From contig CAJNOQ010002781.1 of NCBI GenBank assembly GCA_905250885.1, positions 1-22,696 of the forward strand: 22,696 nt of DNA, read 5' to 3'. Below are positions 12,501-20,254 of this stretch, piece after piece. Position numbers and translations under genes: made by a program. This DNA comes from Didymodactylos carnosus. Lineage: Eukaryota > Rotifera > Eurotatoria > Philodinida > Philodinidae. Each line of letters begins with the position of its first letter. Position 1 is the stretch's first letter. The notes below the pieces were generated by a model that was given only the letters and a program-made list of their open reading frames with translations, was not told where the DNA came from and ran no database searches.

Positions 12501-14423
12501 ATTTACGTTTAATTTTAATTATTCTATTTATTTTATATTCATTTTTGTAGACTAATGATACAGATTGGTTAGAAAATCGTTTTGATACCGTAAAACAATG
12601 TTTACAACGACTTGAACAATGTTATCAATTAGTTGAACATTATTGGAAAGCTTATTTACCTGTTAAAGATAAATACAATGAACATCCATTTCATGATCAT
12701 AGATTGATAAATGAGGTTTTATCAACTTCTTTTTTTCATGAACAAATAATTTAAAAAGATTTTATTTCAGAATAAAGAATTAAAATTAGCCATAGCAAAA
12801 AATAATCGTGAAATACAACGTTTAAGACAAAAATGTAAAGAACAATCAAATTATGTTGAAGAAGCATTAATACAATTAACCGTATGTATTTTATCTAAAT
12901 TTCTAAATTTAAAAACAAAAAACCAAAATTAAAAACGTATACACACACATATACATCAGATTTTTACTTCATTCATTGAATAAACTGTTCCAGTATTTTC
13001 ACAACAATTCTCTCTTTTTCTCTTAAATAATTTTCAGAAAGAGAATCGTAGAAAAGCAGACACAGGCGATTATTTGGCATTAATACGTAAGTGAGATTTT
13101 TCTTTATTTGTTCTCAAAAAAAAAGGTAACTGATCTTTTGAAATGTTTTTTAATACTTTAACTAAGCATGTGTTCGTTTGTATAGTTTATCTGTAGTTTT
13201 ATTGATATGATGATTATGCATTCTTATACTATGCATATACACCAAGAAAGAAAAAATAGACTGAAGTTCCAATTATGGATTTCTATGTAAATTCATAGAA
13301 ATCCTTAAAAGTTCAGGAAGTTACAGAAACTTTTATGGAATTACGTAGGCTTATGCAAACGTTTTGAGACTTATATGGACTTTTGCGGCCTTTGAAGACT
13401 TCAATAGATTTGTAAAGTTCAATGGACTTTAGAAAACTATATAAGTTCACTTTGAACTTGAGCAGACTTTAAAAGTTCATGTAAGTCGACTAGAATTCAC
13501 AAGAGTCCAGCAGTCCAAAGTTTGCTTTTCCTTCCGTGATATATATACACACACATACACACATGAATGTTTGCATTTTTCTTCCACCTTGCTCGCTATC
13601 ACATTGTATGTAAGTTCATATTCTTGTTTGCTTTCAACATGTTTGTACGAAATAACCTTTGTCCTGTAGATTTAATTAAATTAGATTCTTTTTTTTTTCG
13701 CATTGCACTAATACCGCCGCATAGATATTTAAAAACAGTTAATCTTGACGGTAATGAAAGATCATGACAACTTAACCCTTAGAGTTCAGTGCTTCAGTCT
13801 CTGATAAAAAGTTAGTAGTGAATAGTTTACTTCAATTCCATTTTTATTACTAAAAATCCACTTCAGTAGCAACTGACACTGGTCTCTGCTTAGATGTCAC
13901 ACACGAATAATAATAGAAGCATAACTAATTAAGACTTCTTTTCTTTTTTATGAGCGATGTGAAGTTTAATTCAAAAATTTGTTATTCTTGTTTGTGATTT
14001 GATGAAGTCGCTCATTTCTTTCTCGTCTGCATTAAATGAAAAGTTCACCTGTTTCGAAATAAATATCACTGATTTTACTACATAAGAATGGTCAGTTGCC
14101 CGGACAGTTGTTATGTTAGAAGAAATGAATTCTCATATATTCGGTATCAGCAATTGTTTTTAAATAAACCAAATACAAACGATGATGTAAGCTCTGTAGA
14201 CTGCATTGTTTGTTGTTACCAGAAATTCAACAGAAAAATAAATATATATGACATCTTTAAATCTGATTCAGTGATTCTTGTATTTTCTTTTCTTTTAGTT
14301 CGACCAACATTAGATGTCTTAACAAAAGCACGAACAAATATTGAACATCATTTACAAGATACTCATCATCATCAAAAACCAACAACAATACATCATAAAG
14401 AAAAACATCAACGATATACATAA
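3577..14423 (+). CDS. CDK5RAP2: centrosomin / CDK5RAP2 / myomegalin-like coiled-coil protein, 5'-partial, 35 exons
   Basis: Reconstructed exons: 3577-3627, 3687-3758, 3838-3996, 4070-4189, 4268-4336, 4401-4538, 4946-5029, 5119-5187, 5257-5271, 5347-5442, 5719-5748, 6634-6738, 7933-8028, 8103-8202, 8265-8323, 8392-8470, 8537-8579, 8760-8867, 9002-9259, 9526-9659, 9729-9810, 9886-10069, 10125-10452, 10507-10627, 11096-11234, 11332-11601, 11676-11782, 11845-12030, 12100-12237, 12297-12308, 12366-12496, 12551-12715, 12771-12881, 13038-13086, 14299-14423. All introns are GT-AG, and reading phase is kept across every join except for one extra A in exon 16. The product is almost entirely Gln/Glu/Lys/Asn/Leu-rich coiled coil. 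Assignment rests on a late block (see 11845-12881) that matches remembered signatures of CDK5RAP2/PDE4DIP. In known members the protein scaffolds gamma-tubulin complexes at centrosomes and other microtubule-organising centres. The family's N-terminal gamma-tubulin-binding motif is not seen, which fits a missing 5' end. Gene structure is firm; family is moderate; a different long centrosomal coiled coil is the alternative. Confidence 0.7.
4562..4842. mobile_element. candidate MITE inside intron 6
   Basis: This intron (4539-4945) is long for the gene and holds an insert with different texture. Its ends are short imperfect inverted repeats (CCCAAGCAAATATCA at left, TGACACTTGGG at right) flanked by AAGAAGAA and AAGAAAAA, a 7-of-8 match that is weak because it is low complexity. 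Inside, CTAGTAATC / GATTACTAG motifs recur on both strands, and GGGCGATATA is echoed in inverted and direct copies. No coding capacity. It may instead be a simple palindromic repeat rather than a transposon. Confidence 0.4.
5768..5798. repeat. AC microsatellite in intron 11
   Basis: A run of AC dinucleotides lies just downstream of exon 11, in the 885-bp intron 5749-6633. Nothing suggests a function. Confidence 0.85.
6129..6178. repeat. AAAAG/AGAA purine tract in intron 11
   Basis: An almost pure purine tract built from AAAAAG and then GAAAGA units. A second purine-rich patch (6225-6265) follows. The open frame across it (6004-6336) is explained by the low-complexity tract and is not a gene. 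Confidence 0.85.
6937..7217. repeat. imperfect inverted repeat in intron 12
   Basis: The left arm near 6955-6989 contains ACTCACTCAAAATC. The right arm near 7167-7200 contains its complement, GGATTTTGAGTGAATGAG. Each arm is about 30-50 bp with mismatches, about 180 bp apart. The 1,194-bp host intron (6739-7932) is by far longer than its neighbours, so this is probably inserted DNA. No clear target duplication was found. Confidence 0.5.
7264..7283. repeat. perfect 20-bp palindrome
   Basis: CACCCTGTTCGAACAGGGTG is its own reverse complement, with no spacer. It sits in intron 12 between the inverted repeat (6937-7217) and dispersed repeat copy B. It could be the centre of a decayed foldback or a protein-binding site; nothing decides between these. 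Confidence 0.9.
7486..7740 (+). repeat. dispersed repeat family, copy B
   Basis: Second copy of the family at 50-430 and 16529-16965, lying in intron 12. The shared core is near 7516-7580: CCATGATATTCAACGTGGTC, then ATAACCTATGTTTCCAT, then ATTACGTCACGTAA. A short downstream block (GAATAGTGGAAATTGTAGG) matches copy A near 366-387. Most of the copy is too diverged to place exact ends. Confidence 0.6.
8392..8470 (+). other. exon 16 with +1 frameshift at an A10 run
   Basis: Reading enters in phase 0 as EINTLKKK and would leave in phase 0 as LDNNENEITRLRHITKMK. The run 8407-8416 is ten A, where nine would keep frame. The exon is 79 bp, one more than a multiple of three. As written, translation meets TGA at 8419. 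Downstream exons continue in excellent frame for about 900 codons, so a homopolymer sequencing/assembly error is the simplest cause; a real allele-specific indel or ribosomal slippage is possible. Confidence 0.8.
8760..10452 (+). other. exons 18-23: middle region of the centrosomal protein
   Basis: Exon 18 (LSREELLYELQMCLMDNE) and exon 19 (KELARSKYVNQVLWRKLDAL) carry Trp/Tyr-containing, better-than-random helix and look like a more conserved portion than the simple coiled coil upstream. A Ser-rich linker ends exon 19. Exon 22 has a basic, Ser-containing stretch (RKRRYSASDLDN), a plausible phosphorylated linker. Exon 23 is the longest (328 bp) and ends in seven Asn codons from an AAT repeat directly abutting the GTATAG donor. 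Confidence 0.65.
10432..10452 (+). repeat. coding AAT trinucleotide repeat (poly-Asn)
   Basis: Seven AAT codons end exon 23 and run straight into the splice donor. Repeat-length changes here would alter the protein without shifting frame, but could also move the donor context. Confidence 0.85.
11845..12881 (+). other. exons 28-33: conserved block identifying the CDK5RAP2/myomegalin family
   Basis: Three signatures occur in order. Exon 28 has ELLNEMRRLRTDLERSI, like the family's LL-E-R-LR-QLERSI stretch. Exons 30-31 give LGKMYMVSELENHTALRQM, like the family's (I)G-x(n)-D-ALx-QI stretch. Exon 32 has CYQLVEHYWKAYLP, like the family's LLKL-W-R-V-SLP stretch, and is followed by more coiled coil in exon 33. 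The vertebrate patterns are from memory and were not aligned. The order and spacing, more than any single motif, support the call. Exon 30 is a 12-bp microexon joined in phase 1 on both sides. Confidence 0.6.
13261..13540. repeat. degenerate tandem array of about 20-nt period in intron 34
   Basis: Units of about 20 bases repeat with drift, with words such as GGACTTT, AAGTTCA and TATGGA recurring at roughly 20-base steps. A perfect 11-bp stem with a 6-base loop (GGATTTCTATG / CATAGAAATCC, 13277-13304) lies at its left side. A similar-looking array occurs at about 17600-17910. It lies inside the 1,212-bp intron 13087-14298, whose remainder is featureless AT-rich sequence. Confidence 0.5.
14299..14423 (+). 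other. terminal exon with His-rich tail and stop
   Basis: The acceptor TTTTAG precedes RPTLDVLTKARTNIEHH, which continues the frame from exon 34 (phase 1 join giving LALILRP). The tail is rich in His (HHH, HHKEKH) and ends at TAA 14421-14423. No AATAAA lies close downstream; one occurs at 14972-14977. The long preceding intron leaves open that another 3' exon exists in some transcripts. Confidence 0.7.
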
Positions 14424-16128
14424 CTTTTTCATTTCAAGCTTATATTTTTTATACATTATTTTCTTTTTTATCATTGTTTTGTTCTTAGAATAGATGAGCT
14501 CGATCTATTTTTTGCTTATATCTATCTAAGTAAGCCACTCACAAATGTGCTTTTGTTTTGTAGCTCAATACTAATTTTGAAATTTTTTTCTCTAAAACTG
14601 TTATTCTAAGGAAAAATCAATTTATTACTTTTTCGAAGTGTTTTCGTGTGTTGTCTGGTATTCTTTTGTTAATGAAATGTGTACTCGTAATCATAAATGC
14701 TTGGGAATGTAAGATATGATTAGGTTCGCCCTCCCTGTTTTATCAGCTGCTTTTTGTTTGTTTTTTCGATCAAATTCTCTATATTTTTTCTCTATAATTT
14801 AATGATTTCATTTTTTTCTTCTATCTGTTTCTGTTATGCCGTTATCTTGTTATGTTTAGCTGATTCAGTTTTGCATAAGAAATGATGTCTATATGTTTGC
14901 TAAATGGAAAGAGAGAGAGTATGTCTTTTTTTAAATGAAATCATTTTTCGAAAAAAAAGGAAAGTTAAGCAAATAAAAATTAACGTGGCACAGAAATATG
15001 TTCTTCGTATTGAAAGGGTACAAATGAATCTACTTGCCACGTACGTAGTGAACTTGCAGTGTTGCATTGACTTTTATGCGAGTTTTTTCTTGCAGAACTA
15101 GTGCCTATTCCAGAGCGCTAAACAAAACTAAGAAAACCCTCTCCAAAAAGATCTTTGCAAGTCTTAAAAAATCGGTAAAGTCTAAATGAGCTCTTAAAGA
15201 TTTATAAAATTCAAAGCTCCTAAAATCACTCATTCCCCCCGGAGTTTTTGGACTTTTTTCGATTGTTTGGATTAAAATCCGCTGTTTTCTCCTTCCGATT
15301 AACGGTTCAAAAACTTAAGTCGAGAACGTGACTAACTGTTACGGTGCACTCAGTTTTATCTGCCGTTTCTGAATTTATACAAATCGGATCAAGAAGAGCG
15401 CAGTCATGAAGAAAATAGGATAAAAAGATGGAAATTCGTCCAAGTTTGCTGGGATCGGAAAAAGTCCACAAAATATAAAATCGCTGTTTCCCCTTTGAAA
15501 AAATCATTTTTTGAATTTTCACTGATTTTCCTTTTGATCTTGTGGTGATCTCTCTCTGATAGCAATCGATAGCGGATCTTTCGTCATCAAAATGTAGAAA
15601 TCGACTATGCTCTACACGATCAGTTAGGTTAAAATTGATTTCGAGAGTGTCGATGTAAACGTGTCATATATACAAAAAAAAAGTCAAATTAAGTCCTGGA
15701 TGTTAAATTGACAATGGTACTGACAAAAAGCTAAATGAAAAACTTTGACTAGGTCAACACAGTGAAGTTGAACTACCCTATACACACAATTAACTTCTCT
15801 GTCACTGCGGTCCAACAGCGGGTAGATGAATGACATTGAATCGTTGCTTGCACTCACACCTTCACTTGTTCATCTTACACTAGACATCGGGAGTGACTCA
15901 CGTTGTTCTTTACTCAATGGATCGCAATGGGAAGAACTGATTTCTACAAAATTACTCTGACTCCAACATCGCCTTCCAATTACCACCATCAATCTGTATG
16001 CGGCACTTTGGTTATCAAGCTGGACAGGAGAAGATTTCGGTCTCTACCATCCCAATATCGAGCAACGATGCATACTCCATATCCAAGCAGACAAGAAGAC
16101 GGAACACACGATGTTTAAACCACGGGAT
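14424..16128. other. intergenic region, no supported gene
   Basis: The first part is probably 3' UTR and T-rich spacer. Around 15249-15468 short inverted and direct echoes occur (GGACTTTTTTCGATT against GATCGGAAAAAGTCC, and TAAAATCCGCTGTTTTC against TAAAATCGCTGTTTCC), suggesting a decayed repeat. From about 15690 GC rises, and two overlapping open frames (15903-16118 and 15998-16207) appear. Neither has a recognisable domain, and the second runs into the hAT-like element, so I do not call a gene. Confidence 0.5.
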
Positions 16129-17056
16129 TAGGCCTGTAAAAGTTCATGTTTCGTTCCTTGAACGTGAACTTTATTTACACCAACAGTGCTCGTATTGTCT
16201 GAGGTAAATGTAAGATTCTGTGAATAATGGTATTGTTAGCGGACTCCTCTGTCACCGCTAACCATGTGCACAGTTATATTTGTTGTTTCTTTCCTTTTGC
16301 TATTTCTTTTTATTTCCTCGTCACTTAGTCACTCTTGTACTGACTATAGTCCTTTATATTAGTCCGCCGTCCTCTTCTTATTCCTCTTCTTTATTGAGTT
16401 GCATAGTATTGAGCAGGTAAAACAGGGTAGATCTTGATATTCTGGCATAATTTGGGATGGATCTTGGCTAGTTTATGAATTTTTTAGTTTTACTCAAAAA
16501 TAGGCAAAAATCGGTCATTTCACTTAATATGGATTTTCACTAGGTTTCTGGAACTTATTTGCAAAAAAAATGCCGCCATGAGATTCAGCGTGGTCTATTA
16601 CCTGTGTTTCCATTCGTTTTCGGAATTACTACACCTAAAGAAACATTGATTCTGAGACTCTCAGGAAATCCGATACCACGCCTGAACCGGCAAAAATTAA
16701 AAGTTCACTTAGTTCTCAGTCTGAAGAGGACACTTTGGACTACCTATCTGTAAAGAAGGCAAGAGATTTCTATGTCAGTTTTTAGAGATCTAAGTTGGTT
16801 TTCCAAAGATCTTCAGAAAAATCGATCTTTCAAATAATTCCGGAAAGTAGTTTTGCTTGTGGAAATATAACTTCAGGTGTCCTCTTTTGACTTCTGAAAA
16901 CCGCAAGTTTCTATCATTTGTCATCTTTGAGTTATTGGACTAACTTCTAAAGATTTCTGTGTTATCTTTAGAGTTCACGTTCAAGGAACGCCAACGTGCT
17001 TTAGCGTTACGTTCAGAGAGCACGCTAAAAAGGAACGCTGAACTTTTGCAGGCCTA
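16129..17056. mobile_element. non-autonomous hAT-like DNA transposon, 928 bp
   Basis: The left end reads TAGGCCTGTAAAAGTTCA and the right end, reverse-complemented, reads TAGGCCTGCAAAAGTTCA, so the terminal inverted repeats differ at one of 18 bases. Flanks are CACGGGAT (16121-16128) and CGTGGGAT (17057-17064), a degenerate 8-bp target duplication (6 of 8) as expected for hAT. Subterminal inverted words (CGTTCCTTGAACGTGAAC at 16151-16170 and its complement near 16974-16991) fit hAT transposase-binding repeats. No transposase frame is present. It contains dispersed repeat copy C and an 8-bp stem hairpin at 16235-16262. Confidence 0.7.
16529..16965 (+). repeat. dispersed repeat family, copy C
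   Basis: This is the copy that lies wholly inside the hAT-like element. The core near 16576-16645 (GCCATGAGATTCAGCGTGGTC block, then ATTACTACACCTAAAGAA) matches copies A and B, and the GAAAACCGCAAGTTTCTATC block at 16896-16915 matches copy A. This copy suggests the dispersed family is the internal part of this transposon family. Confidence 0.65.
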
Positions 17057-17142
17057 CGTGGGATTTCAACACGTTTAAATCGTTTTTTTACCCCAAAAGC
17101 GTATTTAACCTTTTGGTTACGGGACACGTATATATACGTTTT

Positions 17143-17478
17143 CAGCTTGCATATCACCGAATCGAAAAATTTCAAAAGCTTGTTCGGTCGAAACTGATTG
17201 CAGATTCGTCTTCTTCATGGTTGATTATGTGGTACGCAATAACTTTTGGATCGGGGTACTTTAGAAAATTTTTTTCCCACGGTCTTGCTCAAAAAATTTT
17301 CCAAATGTTACCGTATGGGACCAAAGGCAAAACGACGTCGAAAATTTTTTCTAAAGTACCCCGATCCAGAAGTTATCGTGTACCACATAATCAACAATGG
17401 AGAAGACGAATCTGCAATCGGTTTTGACCGAACCAGCTTTTAAAATTTTTCGATCCGGTGATATGTTGCACAGATTAT
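17143..17478. repeat. large foldback (long-arm inverted repeat)
   Basis: Arms of about 130 bp (about 17143-17278 and 17341-17478) are near-perfect reverse complements around a spacer of about 60 bp. Shared stretches include CAGATTCGTCTTCT, GGTTGATTATGTGGTAC/GTTGATTATGTGGTAC and GATCGGGGTACTTTAGAAAA. The overlapping open frames at 17113-17427 and 17246-17443 are consequences of this palindrome. A read-through transcript would form a long double-stranded hairpin. Confidence 0.9.
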
Positions 17479-17599
17479 AACGTGTATGATCATCTATCTT
17501 GCGTAGGCTATAAGAGTGTTTTCTTTCCCCTTATGCTGCTAGTATGACAGCATCATCATGTGCACTATGCATGTATATCAAAGGAGAAACAAGAAATTT

Positions 17600-17910
17600 T
17601 GGATTTGGAAGTCTATGAAAATATATGGAATCTCTAAACCCGAAGCTTTTAGAGTGTCATAAAACCAAATAGAATTTCGTAAAATCGCATAGAATTCCAC
17701 AACCATTAGTACCCCATAGAGCTGTGGATTCCGCTAAAGCTCTAGTCTCTCAGATGATCAGACGTTGCGGGATTGCAAGGCGTTCTATGAAACTACCCGC
17801 AGGATTTCATAAGACGCTGCGCTATTCTACTCGACTGTGCAATTCTAGAATCTTGTGGAGTTCAATGAAGCCTCATGGAATCCGCTGTTGTCCGTTGATG
17901 TATACACCTT
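17600..17910. repeat. degenerate tandem array of about 20-nt period inside the piggyBac-like element
   Basis: Words like CATAGAATTCCAC, AATAGAATTTCGTAAAATCG, GTGGATTCCGCTAAAG and ATGGAATCCGC recur at roughly 20-base steps. The open frame at 17724-17927 lies in it and is not credible. The texture resembles the array at 13261-13540, although the unit sequence differs. Confidence 0.45.
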
Positions 17911-18249
17911 ATTTCAGGCTTTTATAACAAAAATCAAAATTTTTGCATCTTTACAAAAACACCCGTAACCAAAGGGTTAAACAACTAGTGCGCGTTTTTC
18001 AAAAAACGCCAAATCAGCGCGAAAACATGTGTATTGTCAACGTGTTTTTGATACTCTTTAAAAACCCGTTTTCAATTATAGCACGAAAACTAGGATTGAA
18101 AAACACATGAAAGTGTTTTCCTTTGTAATTTAGTGGCGTAAAAATGCGTTTTGGGGCGTCAAAAAATAACTATTTTATCGTGTTGCAGACCTATTACATA
18201 AAATACTGTACTCAAGTGTTTTCTGTCTGTTTTTCATAGAGCTTTAAAA

Positions 18250-18293
18250 CTGCTGATGTTTCGGCGTTCAGTTGAATTTTCATCAGACAACAG
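18250..18293 (-). ncRNA. hammerhead-ribozyme-like motif (degenerate, putative)
   Basis: On the minus strand this reads CTGTTGT, CTGATGA, a 17-base insert, GAAAC, ATCAGCAG. CTGATGA and GAAA are the two conserved hammerhead core boxes, the flanks CTGTTG and CAGCAG can pair over 6 bp, and the insert can form TTCA/TGAA. Such motifs occur in animal Penelope-like and other retroelements (recalled). The insert lacks the usual strong stem next to the core, so it is probably an inactive relic or a chance match. Confidence 0.3.
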
Positions 18294-18510
18294 CGAGATA
18301 TATGCTTTGAACCAACATTGAAAATTCACTTGAACAGTGCCCGCACACATTTTCCTGATTCCTCTGTTTCTTTGTCTTCCTTTCTTTTGAGAGTGGATCT
18401 TAAACACGATGACATTGGGTAATGGTTCATGTGACATCATCTTGTTATGCGCTGTCAAAAGAGAATAAGACCGAGGCAAAAAATAGACGAGTCAGAATAA
18501 ACTGAACTGA

Positions 18511-18886
18511 ACTTTGCACAAGGACGCGTTCGTCGCTAAATGAAAAATCGAAAGTGACTTACTGCTTTATTGCGCAGAATAAGAACCAATTTGTTTCCCT
18601 CTCTCGCTGCTTGTATAAGAAATCCACTACATTTTTTTTAAGAAGAGGAGAGTTGATCGACACTTCAATGACACTTTTTTGTTCTATCAATAAAATGAAT
18701 TAGATGTTTTCGAAGAAGAGGAGAGCTCGCTGACACTTCAGCAGCTTTTTATTGTTCGAAAAAATCTAATGGATTTCTTTATACAAACAGCGAGAGCGAG
18801 AAACAAATTAGTTCTTATTCTACACAATAAAGCAGTCAGCCACTTTCGATTTTTTATTTAGCCACGAACGCTTCCTTGTGCAAAGT
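18511..18886. mobile_element. inverted-repeat DNA element with internal direct repeats, 376 bp
   Basis: Left arm (18511-18636) and right arm (18757-18886) are about 125-bp reverse complements with few mismatches, starting ACTTTGCACAAGGA in both. Between them are two direct copies of a unit beginning AAGAAGAGGAGAG and including GACACTTCA (about 18640-18700 and 18712-18762). Flanks TGAACTGA (18503-18510) and TGAACAGA (18886-18893) may be an 8-bp target duplication, overlapping the right end by one base. No transposase. Superfamily (hAT or P-like) not decided. Confidence 0.7.
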
Positions 18887-20254
18887 GAACAGACGAAGGT
18901 GAGTATTGGAAATATGAAAAGATATTAGATCTTACATTGCTACAATAATTTTTGGTGCTTCATAATTGTGACGACTTACATTTCCTTCAATTATAAGGCC
19001 TTGAGTTGATTGTATGCGTGCGTTAAGATACGTAGTATCACTCTTTTATTCGACTACTCTTTATCACAAACTACAAAACTAACTCTGACAAAAGAAAAAC
19101 ATCTAATATATACATTTACTACTGCATCATAAAGATAAGAACGGCAAAAGAACAATGCAGGAAAAGAACAAAAACAGACAATGGACAGAACGAAACAAAA
19201 GAGAGTAGCCCTTCCGAAAGATGTACATACTAGAAAGAGAGGTTGTGACAAAGAATCGTCACAATAACGTCGTTGGTATCCATCCTATACTGATGCTCAT
19301 CATTGAATGCCCAATGTAGACATGAATAAAGCGTGCAGCGTATGCGGAGATGTTGACTATCAAAATTTCATTTAGTAGCAAAATAAATGTGATATTCGCA
19401 AGCAGTATACGAAACGGAGTCTAATGACGGACGTTCTAGTGAAAAATATTTCCATCAGAAATTACACCCGTACTCCCCCTCACTTATTTTGTACGATAAT
19501 TTCATCCGTGGGCCACTATGAGAATTTTGAGAATAAGTATGAAAGCCCAGAAGTAATGGATACCCGTACCCACTTCTCCCATTCTATAGATACTCACAGC
19601 CATTCTCATAATTCCTAGAAGTTATAATAACTTCACCTTGCGTATTATGCATTGTCTATTATGTATGCAACTATTATGTAATATGTATTACGACAGTATT
19701 GCATCCCGTGGATCCCATTACGGGTTGTAATTCTCATCATTTTCGAATTTAAAAACTTCGAAAAGGAGCGGTGGCATAATTAGCATACAATCCGTATCGT
19801 CATTTATTGGTGAGCATGGGTATTTTAGGCAAAGTAAACCCTAGATCACTGTGAAATAGCTTTATTTTGATACCAAACGCTTCCTCATTAAATTCTAAGT
19901 CTAGTCGACTATGAATTTAAAAAAAGGTCAAGGAAGGCCCAAAAACCGTCCTTATGCGTCCCTATCCTTTGCTTATAGTAGCTCTGATAAACACACATCC
20001 GCCCTCAAGATGGTAGATGAGATTAGAAATTTTTCAGTAGTTAAAAGAAGTCCAGTTGCTTCATTTAGTCGACGGGAAGAGAGAAAGAAAGAAAAAAAGT
20101 GTGCCTGATATGGAGTCAATCGTTCCTTTAACTCCACAAAGGGCGACAACTGAAGTTTTCAAACATACTAATTATACATCTGTTAGAGTAGAATCAATGA
20201 ACAAGCAGTCAAAATCCACCATAACAGACTCTTGTTAAATAATCAGTTACAACG
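18887..20254. other. intergenic region, no supported gene
   Basis: Several open frames exist (19054-19251 minus, hydrophobic and Cys-rich; 19424-19618; 19911-20108; 20056-20238), but none has a recognisable domain or splice support. The region holds an imperfect palindrome (about 19520-19615), TATTATG words repeated three times near 19646-19680 and a CCCGT/ACGGG hairpin near 19706-19726. The 5' end or promoter of the membrane-protein gene starting at 20255 should lie here, but I see no clear element. Confidence 0.45.
19520..19615. repeat. imperfect palindrome
   Basis: AGAAGT (19550-19555 region) faces ACTTCT (near 19572-19577) around GGATACCCGTACCC, and outer words TGAGAATTTTGAGAATAAGTAT and ATACTCACAGCCATTCTCA are rough complements. 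It may be a small decayed foldback element. The frame at 19424-19618 overlaps it. Confidence 0.35.

Larger units (their letters stand above)
17109..17976. mobile_element. non-autonomous piggyBac-like DNA transposon, 868 bp
   Basis: The element is flanked on both sides by TTAA (17105-17108 and 17977-17980), the signature target of piggyBac. Terminal inverted repeats are CCTTTTGGTTACGGG at left and, reverse-complemented, CCCTTTGGTTACGGG at right, one mismatch in 15. The CCCTTTG-type start is typical of the superfamily (recalled). There is no transposase frame. Internally it has a large foldback (17143-17478) and a 20-nt periodic array (about 17600-17910). Confidence 0.7.
17067..18186. repeat. 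outer imperfect inverted repeat flanking the piggyBac-like element
   Basis: The left arm at about 17067-17103 (CAACACGTTTAAATCG ... CCCCAAAAGCG) resembles the reverse complement of about 18145-18186 (CAACACGATAAAATAG ... CCCCAAAACGC). Between them sit the piggyBac-like element and more GTGTTTTT/AAAACG-rich sequence, including a GCGTTTTT/AAAAACGC hairpin at 17992-18009. The simplest reading is an older element into which the piggyBac-like element inserted; outer ends are not resolved. Confidence 0.4.

Noticed and set aside
15903..16207. Two overlapping higher-GC frames considered as a gene fragment
   Set aside because: They use different frames, have no recognised domain, and the second crosses the hAT-like element boundary at 16129.
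17113..17443. Two overlapping plus-strand frames
   Set aside because: They span the foldback 17143-17478; openness follows from the palindrome and no protein family is recognisable.
19054..19251. Minus-strand hydrophobic Cys/Phe-rich frame resembling a signal peptide plus helix
   Set aside because: No extension, splice sites or partner exons, and the composition can arise by chance from the antisense of an A-rich, AAAGAAC-type stretch.
19911..20238. Overlapping frames just upstream of the membrane-protein start, considered as its first exon
   Set aside because: Both end in stops before 20255 and no donor could be found that joins in frame to 20255 or 20383; the ATG at 20255 explains the gene without them.
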